Assembly: GCF_007748195.1 (NCBI RefSeq)
Contig: NZ_CP037920.1
Location: forward strand, 3,597,501 to 3,661,500
DNA length: 64,000 nucleotides
Source of the DNA: Gimesia aquarii
GTDB taxonomy: Bacteria; Planctomycetota; Planctomycetia; Planctomycetales; Planctomycetaceae
Direction of reading: 5' to 3'
The position numbers and the translations under genes were made by a program. Below the pieces are notes generated by a model, which made no database searches, was not told the DNA's origin, and was given only the letters and a program-made list of their open reading frames with translations. Below are positions 19,172-27,321 of this stretch, piece after piece; positions within the stretch are counted from its first letter, which is position 1; every line of letters begins with the position of its first letter.

Positions 19172-20179
19172 ATGTCACCCAGCATTGCAGAAACGACCTG
19201 GCAAAAATCACTCGCTCAGGCAATCCGCGATCCCGAGGAACTGATAGCTCGGTTAAATTTACCGAGCAGTCTACTGCAACCCGCGTTACGATCTGTTCAA
19301 TTGTTTCCATTAATGGTTCCCGTTAGTTATTTGAACCGGATTGAGCCTGGAAATCCAGATGACCCGTTACTGAAACAAGTTCTGCCTCTGGAAATTGAGA
19401 CCCAAACAGTTCCCGGTTTCACTGCCGATGCAGTTGGCGATTTGAACGTCCGTAGTACTCCTGGAATGTTGCATAAATATCAGGGGAGAGCACTTCTGAT
19501 GGTAAGCGGTGCCTGTGCCATTCATTGCCGCTATTGTTTTCGCAGGCACTATCCCTATGGAGAGGAACCTCGCACCTTAGCTGATTGGGAGCCCGCCTGG
19601 AATTCACTATTGTCTGATTCATCAATTCAGGAAGTCATTCTCAGCGGAGGCGATCCGTTATTACTGACTGATGTCCGTTTACAGGAACTATGTGAGCGAA
19701 TCAGTGAGATTCCTCACGTTAAGCGACTACGAATTCATAGCCGCTTGCCAGTTGTGCTTCCAGATCGAATTCATTCCGGTTTATTGGACTTGTTTCAACG
19801 TCTTACGGAAAACGGAACGACTGTCTGGATGGTCATACACGCTAACCATCCAAATGAACTTGCAGAGGATGTCGAAATTGCGATCCGTCAGCTATTACAG
19901 GCAGGGATCCCGGTTTTGAACCAGTCTGTCTTGTTGAAAGGCGTTAATGACTCGGTTGATACACTTTTAAAGCTTTCTGAAAGCCTGATTAATCTGGGAG
20001 TCATGCCTTATTATTTGCATCAATTAGACCGTGTCAGTGGAGTAGCACACTTTGAAGTTGCGGAGGAGCAGGGCCGTGAACTGATTCGTGAATTACGAAG
20101 GCGACTTCCCGGCTATGCAGTGCCACAATACGTCAGGGAAATCGAAGGCGAACCTCATAAAATCTCTTTACTGGGCTGA
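19172..20179 (+). CDS. epmB: EF-P beta-lysylation protein EpmB (lysine 2,3-aminomutase family)
   Basis: 335 residues. A radical SAM/PLP enzyme that converts L-alpha-lysine to beta-lysine for attachment to EF-P. The CxxxCxxC cluster motif is Cys115, Cys119, Cys122 (CAIHCRYCFRRHYPYGE). Other EpmB/KamA blocks are PGNPDDPLLKQVLP, ILSGGDPLL, RIHSRLPVVLP, NQSVLLKGVND and GVMPYYLHQLD. It matches E. coli EpmB along its length and lacks the extended C-terminus of catabolic KamA. The ATG at 19172 has GGA eight bases upstream; ATG 19160 and TTG 19154 are alternatives. Its position next to efp supports EpmB over KamA. Confidence 0.93.
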   Translation: MSPSIAETTWQKSLAQAIRDPEELIARLNLPSSLLQPALRSVQLFPLMVPVSYLNRIEPGNPDDPLLKQVLPLEIETQTVPGFTADAVGDLNVRSTPGMLHKYQGRALLMVSGACAIHCRYCFRRHYPYGEEPRTLADWEPAWNSLLSDSSIQEVILSGGDPLLLTDVRLQELCERISEIPHVKRLRIHSRLPVVLPDRIHSGLLDLFQRLTENGTTVWMVIHANHPNELAEDVEIAIRQLLQAGIPVLNQSVLLKGVNDSVDTLLKLSESLINLGVMPYYLHQLDRVSGVAHFEVAEEQGRELIRELRRRLPGYAVPQYVREIEGEPHKISLLG

Positions 20180-20182
20180 CAT

Positions 20183-21598
20183 TTATTTTTGGTCGGGGAG
20201 GCATTGAACCAACTCGGAAAATCGCTCACCACGCTCTATAAAGCTGGAAAACCAGTCATAACTTGCACAGCCCGGTGAAAGTAAAATCACATCACCTGGT
20301 TCAGAGTGTTGAAAAGCCCAATCAAATGCCTCTTGAAATGATTTGTGAGGGTGAGAAATCAATGCCGAAGCAACTTGACTCTCGACGGGATTGAGATTTT
20401 CTAAGAGATGAGCTAATGTCGATCCTGTTTCTCCCATCAAGGCTGTCGCTTTTGTCTGATTGAGAATGGTTTTTGCAAACTCTGTCAGATCCACTTTTTT
20501 GTCAGACCCACCTGCCAGTAGAATGACAGGGACTTGAGAAAACGCATTGATTGCACAAATAGCAGATTCGGGTGTCGTAGCCAGTGAATCGTTATAAAAA
20601 CGCCGGTTCTGGAATTCACCGACGAATTGCAATCGATGAGGTAAACCTTGAAATGCCTCTAAGCCTGTTTGTATCGATGCTTCATCAATCTCCACGCAAC
20701 AGCAAGCCGAAATTGCTGCAGACGCATTCATGCGATTATGCCTGCCTGGCACTTTGAGTTGTGCCTGAAATTCCCTTTTGGGATCGGAAATCATAAAGGA
20801 ATCGTTCGTCATCAGCACGTCCGGCTGCAGATGTGTTATGGCTCCAAATGTGGAAATGTTCCCATGTGTTTTCCAACTCTGTAAATCTGAATCATCGGCA
20901 TTAAGGACGGCAAAATCATGTTCTGTTTGCCAACGCAAGATGGCTTGTTTCGATTGTCGATAGTGTTCCAGGGTGTGATGCCAGTCCAGATGATTCGGAC
21001 TAAAATTGGTCACAACTCCCACATGCGGACTGGCTTGAATACGATTCAGTGCATCCAGTTGAAAGCTGCTGAGTTCTAATACGACCCAGTCTTCCGCCTG
21101 GATCTGATCGACGACAGGTAACAGGCTCACGCCGATATTTCCGCCTAACCAGCAGCGAGATCCGTTCGCCTCCAGAATCGAATAGATCATCGCTGCTGTA
21201 GTCGATTTTCCATTACTGCCAGTGACTCCGATGAATCTGCCACGGTTCAATTGCCAAAAAAGTTCGATTTCGCTGGTTAATGGGATACATTGCTCTTGCG
21301 CATATTTCATGAGTGGGTGAGCAGGGGGGATCGCAGGATTCAGAACCAGTAAATCTGTCGCAGGTAATTCTGTTGGTGAACTTCCCAATTCATATGCGAT
21401 GTCAGGATACATGCTGAGTTGTTTTATCGATTCAGAGAGGGCCTCTTCATTCTGGCTATCAATGACAGTGATACTAGCGCCCCATCGGGAAAGGTACTCA
21501 ATGGCTGCAATTCCCCCTCCAAACCGCCCTAAACCAAGCACGGTTGCATGTTTCCCTTTCAAATCAAAGTCATGAATCAGGAAGGGTTTGATTGGCAT
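20183..21598 (-). CDS. murD: UDP-N-acetylmuramoyl-L-alanine:D-glutamate ligase MurD
   Basis: 471 residues. It adds D-glutamate to UDP-MurNAc-L-Ala in peptidoglycan precursor synthesis in the cytoplasm. The N-terminal nucleotide-binding domain (ATVLGLGRFGGGIAA) is followed by the central Mur ligase P-loop GVTGSNGKSTT at residues 124-134. VVLELSSFQLD, NFSPNHLDWH and the C-terminal FYNDSLATTPESA and LLSPGCASYDWFSSFIERG come next. All are MurD hallmarks. It ends 3 bp from the epmB stop (convergent). It is not embedded in a dcw cluster here. A complete murD argues for peptidoglycan in this organism. Confidence 0.96.
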   Translation of the reverse strand: MPIKPFLIHDFDLKGKHATVLGLGRFGGGIAAIEYLSRWGASITVIDSQNEEALSESIKQLSMYPDIAYELGSSPTELPATDLLVLNPAIPPAHPLMKYAQEQCIPLTSEIELFWQLNRGRFIGVTGSNGKSTTAAMIYSILEANGSRCWLGGNIGVSLLPVVDQIQAEDWVVLELSSFQLDALNRIQASPHVGVVTNFSPNHLDWHHTLEHYRQSKQAILRWQTEHDFAVLNADDSDLQSWKTHGNISTFGAITHLQPDVLMTNDSFMISDPKREFQAQLKVPGRHNRMNASAAISACCCVEIDEASIQTGLEAFQGLPHRLQFVGEFQNRRFYNDSLATTPESAICAINAFSQVPVILLAGGSDKKVDLTEFAKTILNQTKATALMGETGSTLAHLLENLNPVESQVASALISHPHKSFQEAFDWAFQHSEPGDVILLSPGCASYDWFSSFIERGERFSELVQCLPDQK

Positions 21599-21786
21599 AA
21601 GCTATTTTCTCGCTTTGGGTGCAACAACAAATCTTTGCACACAAGTTAGATTAAGAAAACTCCAAAGTGATTGAAATGATCAGGTAAGGGACTCTTGCAT
21701 CAGTAGGTTTGCATATTTAGAAAATCCTCGGTAGTCTAATTTTGAATTCATAATCATTCAACATTGGTCAATGAGAGGATCAGTCC

Positions 21787-23766
21787 ATGATACTCGCTGC
21801 TCAGAAAAATATCTGGTTAGGACTCCATCCAGCTGACTGGATTGTACTGGCGCTTTATTTCGTCGTCATTCTTGCCATTGGTATCTGGTCGGTCAAAAAA
21901 GTGAAAGATATGGCGGACTTCTTCATGGGAGGTCGTCGGTTTGGCAAAGTGTTCATGATGTTCTTTGCCTTTGGTTCCGGTACAAGCAGCGAACAGGCCA
22001 TCAGTGTCGTAGCGGGAACATGGCGCGCAGGACTGGCTGGTATCTGGTGGCAGTTTCTCTGGTTATGGGCAACTCCCTTTTATTGGATTGTCGCGCCTAT
22101 CATGCGGCGGATGCGGGCGTTGACCACCGCTGATTTCTTCGAGACCCGCTTTAATGGTCCCACAGCTGTGATGTATTCTTTCTATGGTATTGCGATTTCA
22201 ATCACGTTTATTGCCGGTGGTTTATTTGGCACAGGAAAAATGGTCGATGCTTTAACAGGAAACGAGTTAGACCGCATTGCTGTCAAAGCCGACATCATGG
22301 TTCCCGCAGCCGAATGGGATGCAAAGGAAAAAACATTCAAGATCACAGAGCGAAGGCTGCAGGGTTATGAGTATGCAATCCTAGCGGTAACAGTCATGTT
22401 TGTGATTTACGGAATGGCAGGGGGATTAGGTGCCGCCATTATCACCGACTTCATTCAGGGTATTCTGACGATTGTGTTCTCGTTTTTGCTTTTACCGTTC
22501 GTCTTTTATCAAATTGGTGGTTTTGGCGAATTACATAAACAGGCCGATCTCAAGCAGGGGATGCTCGATTTGGTCGCCAGCCCTCAAGTTGCTGCCACAT
22601 TGGGGAGTGAGCCCATTACTCCCTTTTATGTATTCATGTTGTCCGTGACAGCGCTCGCAGGTATTGTAATTCAACCTCACATTATGGGAGTCTGTGGTGC
22701 AGGAAAAACGGAATATGAAGGTCGTTTTGGATTCACTGTTGGAAACTTTCTCAAACGATTTTGCACCGTTGCCTGGACGTTTACCGGCCTTGCCTGCATT
22801 GTCTGGTACATGGGTGATAACAGCCCGCTGAAAACGTCTGATGATCCTGCCGATCAAGCGATTTATCAATCGTTGGTGATGCGGGCCAGCCCGGAATACA
22901 ATCAGCTTCCCGATGAGGAAAAAGCAAGAATCGACAAGCATGACCGCAACTTTGCTGACAAACTCTTTGGAATGGCTGCGCATGATATTCTGCCCCGCAT
23001 TGCACCAGGCTTGATTGGGCTCTTGCTGGCTTCTCTGTTAGCGGCGGTCATGAGCACCAGCGACGCGCAAATGATTATCTCCAGTGGTTTATTTACGGAA
23101 AATATCTATCGCAAATGCATTGTGAAAAACCGTTCCCAGCGTCATTACCTCTGGGTAGGACGTTTGTCTGGATTAATCATTGTGATCTTAGCACTTATTT
23201 TGCAAACCACATTTACCGACATCATCGCAGCCTTGAAAGTGATTGTAAAAACGCCCGCCTGTATCGGCATCAGCCTCTGGTTTGGCATTGTCTGGAGACG
23301 TTGGAATGTCATTTCTGTCTGGGTTTCCACATTAACTGGGATTCTCGTTTGGATCGCCGTCGCCTTTAGGGCTGACTTAATTCATCAAACGGGTCTGTTT
23401 CCTGAAAGTATGTTTAAAACGGTGAAAGAGCAAATTGTGATGCGTGATGTGTGGCAAATGGTATCATTTATGGGGGTTGCCATTCTCAGCGGTATCATTG
23501 TCAGTTTACTGACGAAACGGCAATCTCAGGAAAAACTCGACCATTTCTATCAGCTGATGCATACTCCTGTGAAACTGGGTGAGGTCGTGCCTTCACCGTG
23601 CACACTTCCAGAAGAACCTGAACCAATGGGGAAAAAACTATTCCCCAATTCAAAAGACATCGAAATTCCCAGACCGACCTTTCAGGATCTGGGTGGCTTT
23701 GTCTTAGCCTGGTGTGCTGTGTTTGCCATTATTTATTTGACGAAACTGCTTTCAGAATACGCGTGA
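21787..23766 (+). CDS. sodium:solute symporter (SSS family)
   Basis: 659 residues with about 13-14 membrane helices. Family blocks include DWIVLALYFVVILAIGIWS, DMADFFMGGRRFGKVFM, GTSSEQAISVVAGTWRAGLAGIW and the sodium-site region SLLAAVMSTSDAQMIISSGLFTENIYRK. A 40-residue loop (VKADIMVPAAEWDAKEK...) and a cytoplasmic C-terminal segment rich in Glu/Pro are insertions relative to short family members. A sugar, carboxylate or amino acid is the likely substrate but cannot be told. It is monocistronic and followed by a hairpin terminator. Confidence 0.92.
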   Translation: MILAAQKNIWLGLHPADWIVLALYFVVILAIGIWSVKKVKDMADFFMGGRRFGKVFMMFFAFGSGTSSEQAISVVAGTWRAGLAGIWWQFLWLWATPFYWIVAPIMRRMRALTTADFFETRFNGPTAVMYSFYGIAISITFIAGGLFGTGKMVDALTGNELDRIAVKADIMVPAAEWDAKEKTFKITERRLQGYEYAILAVTVMFVIYGMAGGLGAAIITDFIQGILTIVFSFLLLPFVFYQIGGFGELHKQADLKQGMLDLVASPQVAATLGSEPITPFYVFMLSVTALAGIVIQPHIMGVCGAGKTEYEGRFGFTVGNFLKRFCTVAWTFTGLACIVWYMGDNSPLKTSDDPADQAIYQSLVMRASPEYNQLPDEEKARIDKHDRNFADKLFGMAAHDILPRIAPGLIGLLLASLLAAVMSTSDAQMIISSGLFTENIYRKCIVKNRSQRHYLWVGRLSGLIIVILALILQTTFTDIIAALKVIVKTPACIGISLWFGIVWRRWNVISVWVSTLTGILVWIAVAFRADLIHQTGLFPESMFKTVKEQIVMRDVWQMVSFMGVAILSGIIVSLLTKRQSQEKLDHFYQLMHTPVKLGEVVPSPCTLPEEPEPMGKKLFPNSKDIEIPRPTFQDLGGFVLAWCAVFAIIYLTKLLSEYA

Positions 23767-23856
23767 GAATTTGGATAGGTCTAATCTCAACGACAGGATT
23801 CAGATCTCTGTCTGTTTTAGAGACGTATAAGGCAGTAGGGGGGAAGCTGTTTATAC

Positions 23857-23895
23857 AAAAAAAGCCAGAAACAAAAACTGTCTCTGGCTTTTTCA
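23857..23895. terminator. bidirectional hairpin terminator
   Basis: A 15-bp stem (arms about 23859-23873 and 23879-23893, one G-U pair) with a 5-nt loop. A run of A precedes it and a run of T follows, so it can terminate both the symporter gene and the convergent Cys-rich gene. Confidence 0.85.
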
Positions 23896-23922
23896 ATTGT
23901 GATGAAGCTATTAAAGTTGTAA

Positions 23923-24393
23923 TTAGCTACGATAGGTGACGACAACTTTTCCTCGGTGTGATTCAACAACCACACTGTATTTACCATAGTCAAAAACTTT
24001 GCGGCGTCCATCTTTGCTGCAACGGACACACTCGCAAGCACATCCCGGGGCACAGATTTCTACAGCAACACATCCTGGCTCACAACAACTGCGTCTGGGG
24101 GCACAAGGGTCGACAATGGTTACTAATTTAGGGTTTGAACAAGGGGCAATGTTGCGAGGTCGACGGTAGCGAACATTTTCAAACAGCCGAATCTCTTCTG
24201 AAGCAACATGTTGTTCATACGGTTGTGGCATTAACTCTGGCATCGGTTCAGGTGCAACTGTCGAAGCAGGAGGGGCTGCAGTTGTTTGGCTCAGAAAAAT
24301 TCCTTGCCCTAATTTAAATGCAGGACCTTCGGCCTGAGCAGCTGTCACTGAGACAGCAATAATGCCTAACGTGAAACAAACGATCTTAGTCAT
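23923..24393 (-). CDS. secreted Cys-rich protein of unknown function
   Basis: 156 residues with a signal peptide (KIVCFTLGIIAVSVTAAQA-E). A Pro/Glu-rich linker (TVAPEPMPELMPQPYEQ) comes next. A dense cysteine block follows (PCSNP, DPCAPRRSCCEPGCVAVEIC, APGCACECVRC), about eleven cysteines in some 40 residues. A short strand-rich end (GKYSVVVESHRGKVVVTY) closes it. I do not recognise a family. The spacing suggests metal binding or disulfide knots outside the cytoplasm. It is preceded by about 560 bp without a gene and converges on the symporter across a shared terminator. Confidence 0.7.
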   Translation of the reverse strand: MTKIVCFTLGIIAVSVTAAQAEGPAFKLGQGIFLSQTTAAPPASTVAPEPMPELMPQPYEQHVASEEIRLFENVRYRRPRNIAPCSNPKLVTIVDPCAPRRSCCEPGCVAVEICAPGCACECVRCSKDGRRKVFDYGKYSVVVESHRGKVVVTYRS

Positions 24394-24956
24394 CTCTGTG
24401 TACTCCTTTTGCTACCATGGTGAACTCCATTAAGGCAGCTGATTGATAATAATCAATTTTTAGTGTTTCCTTAACCACTTGCTTGTTGGCATTCTCCAGA
24501 AGCGATCAGTTAAGCAGTCGAACAGTCAAGGAGGTCTCTCGGTTGTCCACCACCAAATTATACCCTACAGAAAATATCAGTGACAAAATTTTCAGCAGAG
24601 CAGATGAAAAACCGGTATCAGTTACATGGCTGATAATGGTCACAAATAATAAGTGAACTTTGAGTTGACAAGGCTAGTTGCCTCTTTTTTTATGCAAACA
24701 TCCAAATAGACCTGTATTGCCCGATCGGAATATTTTTACACAGTATATGCAACCAAAGTAAATTGTATTAAAATGTTCAAACGTATTGATTTGTTTCGAC
24801 ACATGGGTTTCGTGAATTACTGGCACATCCGTGACCGATTTGGGGAAACAGTTCAAGAGAAGGAATTGAACAATCAGGGCAAGCTGCAGTTGCAACCGAG
24901 GCTTGGATCACACATAATCTAATTGGTTTAATTTCAAGGACTTGAGGGAGACTTCC
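24394..24956. other. 560-bp intergenic region between divergent genes
   Basis: This stretch lies between the Cys-rich gene and the heme-motif lipoprotein gene and has no convincing ORF. At about 24670-24691 a short AGGC...GCCT hairpin precedes seven T residues and looks like a weak terminator for an unseen short plus-strand transcript. Nothing else stands out. Confidence 0.35.
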
Positions 24957-26063
24957 ATGAAAATGCTGGAGAACCGGTTAGATAGGAAATCTATCTTACA
25001 GCCAATCAAATCGGTTTGTACCTGTCTGTTTGCTGTCGTATTAACGGGATGTGGGGGAGGGACTCCAACAGCGCCTGCTCCGCAGCCCTCATCGCAATCA
25101 TCTAACGCAACACCAAATACACAAGTCGCGCAAAATGCAAAAAAGCAGCCGGCAAAATCGTCTGAGGAAAAAGTAAATAATGACCGTAAGATGATTGATG
25201 GCATCCCTTACGATGTCTGGTTTGATAATCCTCTCGCAGTTGCCGCAAATAGTAAATCAGTCACACCGGTAGCTTTGCCAGGGACCAATGTTGCTAATTC
25301 TTCTGCTCCGCGTACATCACCGAATGCAACGAAAACAACTGAGACTCAAGAACCGTCTCCCGCTGGCGGGGTCGATTGGAAAACAATCATTCCAATGCCT
25401 GTGGTTGAAGCACAGGTCAAAGAGATACGGAATCGTTTAACCAGAAACATGCAATCTGTGGGAACCTATAATACCAGCTATCTGGAACTTCCTACATTTA
25501 CAGCTACTTTAGCTGCTCTGGCGGGGATTGTTACAGAACACCCTGAAGACATTGGTTGGAAAAAAAATGCAAAATATCTTCGCGATTTATCCGCCGCTTT
25601 CACAGCCGAACCATTGATGCGAGGAGCGAAATCTTTTCGTAAGGTTCAAGTTCCTTATGAACAGATGATTGTCATTCTTAATGGGAGTTTACCAGCAGAC
25701 GTTCCCAAATCCGATGACAAAATACCGCTATCCGATGTTGCCTCCATGGGGGACTTAATGAAACGCGCTGATATTGCTTCCAAATGGTTAAAATCCAATG
25801 TAGGTAGTGCCGATGCTCTGAAAGCGGAAAAAGAAAAAGTAATCAACGAAGCGCATTTGCTGGCTGCGATAGCGAAAGTCATTACAACGGAGGGATATGG
25901 ATATGTCGATGATGAAGGCTTTTTAGGCTATGCGAATCCGATGTCAGATGCTTGTTTGAAAATGGTAGCCGCTGCAAAAAGCGACAATTATGAAGAGTTT
26001 GATAAAGGTTTAACTCAAGTCTACAAAGCTTGCACACAATGCCATAGTGAATATAAAGAGTAG
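24957..26063 (+). CDS. lipoprotein with C-terminal CxxCH heme motif (cytochrome c'-like)
   Basis: 368 residues from ATG 24957, preceded by GGGAG at good spacing (an in-frame TTG lies at 24942). A lipoprotein signal ends in LTGC (Cys32). About 110 residues of low-complexity Ala/Pro/Ser/Thr linker come next. A helical domain (about residues 145-368) ends with Cys359-T-Q-Cys362-His363, eight residues from the C-terminus. A heme motif at the very end of a helical domain is the arrangement of cytochrome c' and the cytochrome c556 group. The heme role is inferred from CxxCH; no axial ligand can be proved. The protease gene begins 58 bp downstream on the same strand. Confidence 0.72.
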   Translation: MKMLENRLDRKSILQPIKSVCTCLFAVVLTGCGGGTPTAPAPQPSSQSSNATPNTQVAQNAKKQPAKSSEEKVNNDRKMIDGIPYDVWFDNPLAVAANSKSVTPVALPGTNVANSSAPRTSPNATKTTETQEPSPAGGVDWKTIIPMPVVEAQVKEIRNRLTRNMQSVGTYNTSYLELPTFTATLAALAGIVTEHPEDIGWKKNAKYLRDLSAAFTAEPLMRGAKSFRKVQVPYEQMIVILNGSLPADVPKSDDKIPLSDVASMGDLMKRADIASKWLKSNVGSADALKAEKEKVINEAHLLAAIAKVITTEGYGYVDDEGFLGYANPMSDACLKMVAAAKSDNYEEFDKGLTQVYKACTQCHSEYKE

Positions 26064-26120
26064 AATTTCAGTATCAAAAGCATTAACTATGAGAATTTGC
26101 CAGGAGAGGGATTTAAGGGC

Positions 26121-27080
26121 ATGAGACGTTATTGGTGCGATTTAGGTGTCAAAGCTTGTCTGCTACTGTGTTTTCTGTGTCTATCCAGCAGTACGCGCGC
26201 CGATTGGATCGAACTGGTAAGTGGGCATAAAATTCAAGGGGACGTTCTCAAGCAGAGCAACAATCACTTACTTGTTGATATTGGAATTGAAGTACTGCGA
26301 ATTCCCGTCAATCAGATTCGTTCTCGGACAAAAGAAGAAATAGCTACCAAAGGCAAAACCCCCGTTAAACAAAATAAAAATAAAATCTATTCCGTTGCCG
26401 AACTTCCCGTCAAAAGCATCAAAGAACTCGCCCGTCTCTACGGGGAGGCAGTCACGCTCATTCAAACTCCCAGTGGGCTTGGTTCAGGGTTTATCATCAA
26501 TGACCGTGGCTACTGTGTTACGAATTATCACGTTGTTGAAAAGGAAACGCGTATTGCGGCTACCATTTTTCATCGTACCAAAAGTGGTGAATTTCAGCGT
26601 CGACAGATTAAAGATGTTGAGATCCTGGCGTTGAATCCCTTTTTTGACTTGGCTTTGTTGCGGATTCCTCTACAAAAAGATATGTCATTTCGGACTGTTT
26701 ATTTAGCAGAAAATGATCAACAACGTGAAGGCGATGAAGTCTTTGCCATCGGTAATCCTTTAGGGCTCGAGCGTTCTGTTTCGCGAGGAATTGTCAGTAC
26801 CAGAAATCGAAACATGGAAGGGATTGTTTATATACAAACAACGACACAAATCAATCCGGGTAACAGTGGTGGACCATTATTCAACTCCCGAGGTGAAGTG
26901 ATCGGAGTCACGAATATGAAATTAATTTTGGGAGAAGGCCTGGGTTTTGCTATTCCCATTACTTATGTAAAGCACTTTCTCGATAACCGAGACGCATTTG
27001 CGTTCGATAAATCCAGTCCCAATACGGGGCATCACTACTTCAATGCGCCTCGTAGAAAAAATATGAATTTTCAAAAGTAA
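26121..27080 (+). CDS. secreted trypsin-like serine protease without PDZ domain
   Basis: 319 residues from ATG 26121 with AAGGG just upstream. The signal peptide is CLLLCFLCLSSSTRA. A small beta domain at residues 28-68 (WIELVSGHKIQGDVLKQS ... VLRIPVNQI) comes before the HtrA-type protease. The triad is His137 (TNYHVVE), Asp176 (FFDLALLRI) and Ser249 (NPGNSGGPLF). No PDZ domain follows, so it resembles HhoB-type cores with a novel front module rather than DegP. It may be co-transcribed with the upstream heme lipoprotein. Catalytic competence is well supported; substrate is unknown. Confidence 0.87.
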   Translation: MRRYWCDLGVKACLLLCFLCLSSSTRADWIELVSGHKIQGDVLKQSNNHLLVDIGIEVLRIPVNQIRSRTKEEIATKGKTPVKQNKNKIYSVAELPVKSIKELARLYGEAVTLIQTPSGLGSGFIINDRGYCVTNYHVVEKETRIAATIFHRTKSGEFQRRQIKDVEILALNPFFDLALLRIPLQKDMSFRTVYLAENDQQREGDEVFAIGNPLGLERSVSRGIVSTRNRNMEGIVYIQTTTQINPGNSGGPLFNSRGEVIGVTNMKLILGEGLGFAIPITYVKHFLDNRDAFAFDKSSPNTGHHYFNAPRRKNMNFQK

Positions 27081-27321
27081 TTCGAAAAAGTTGTAACCAT
27101 TTCACCTTTTTTCTGGTACCCAGTAGTGTACCAGTACCTCATCGGATCGATTTATTATTACTCACACAATGATCAGTCGGTTGGGGTTGCCAGGAAAGGC
27201 AGAAATGCTACAAATAGACAGTTCAAATGATCGTTGCGCTATACTGTTTGCTAGAGTTCAATCTGTGTTTGAACCTGCAAACCGAGCGTGAGGTACTTTA
27301 AAATCCCCAGATAGAGAAAGA

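Noticed and set aside
24674-24895. ORF of 73 codons on the minus strand upstream of the heme lipoprotein
   Set aside because: Weak start, no feature, overlaps the presumed promoter of the downstream gene.
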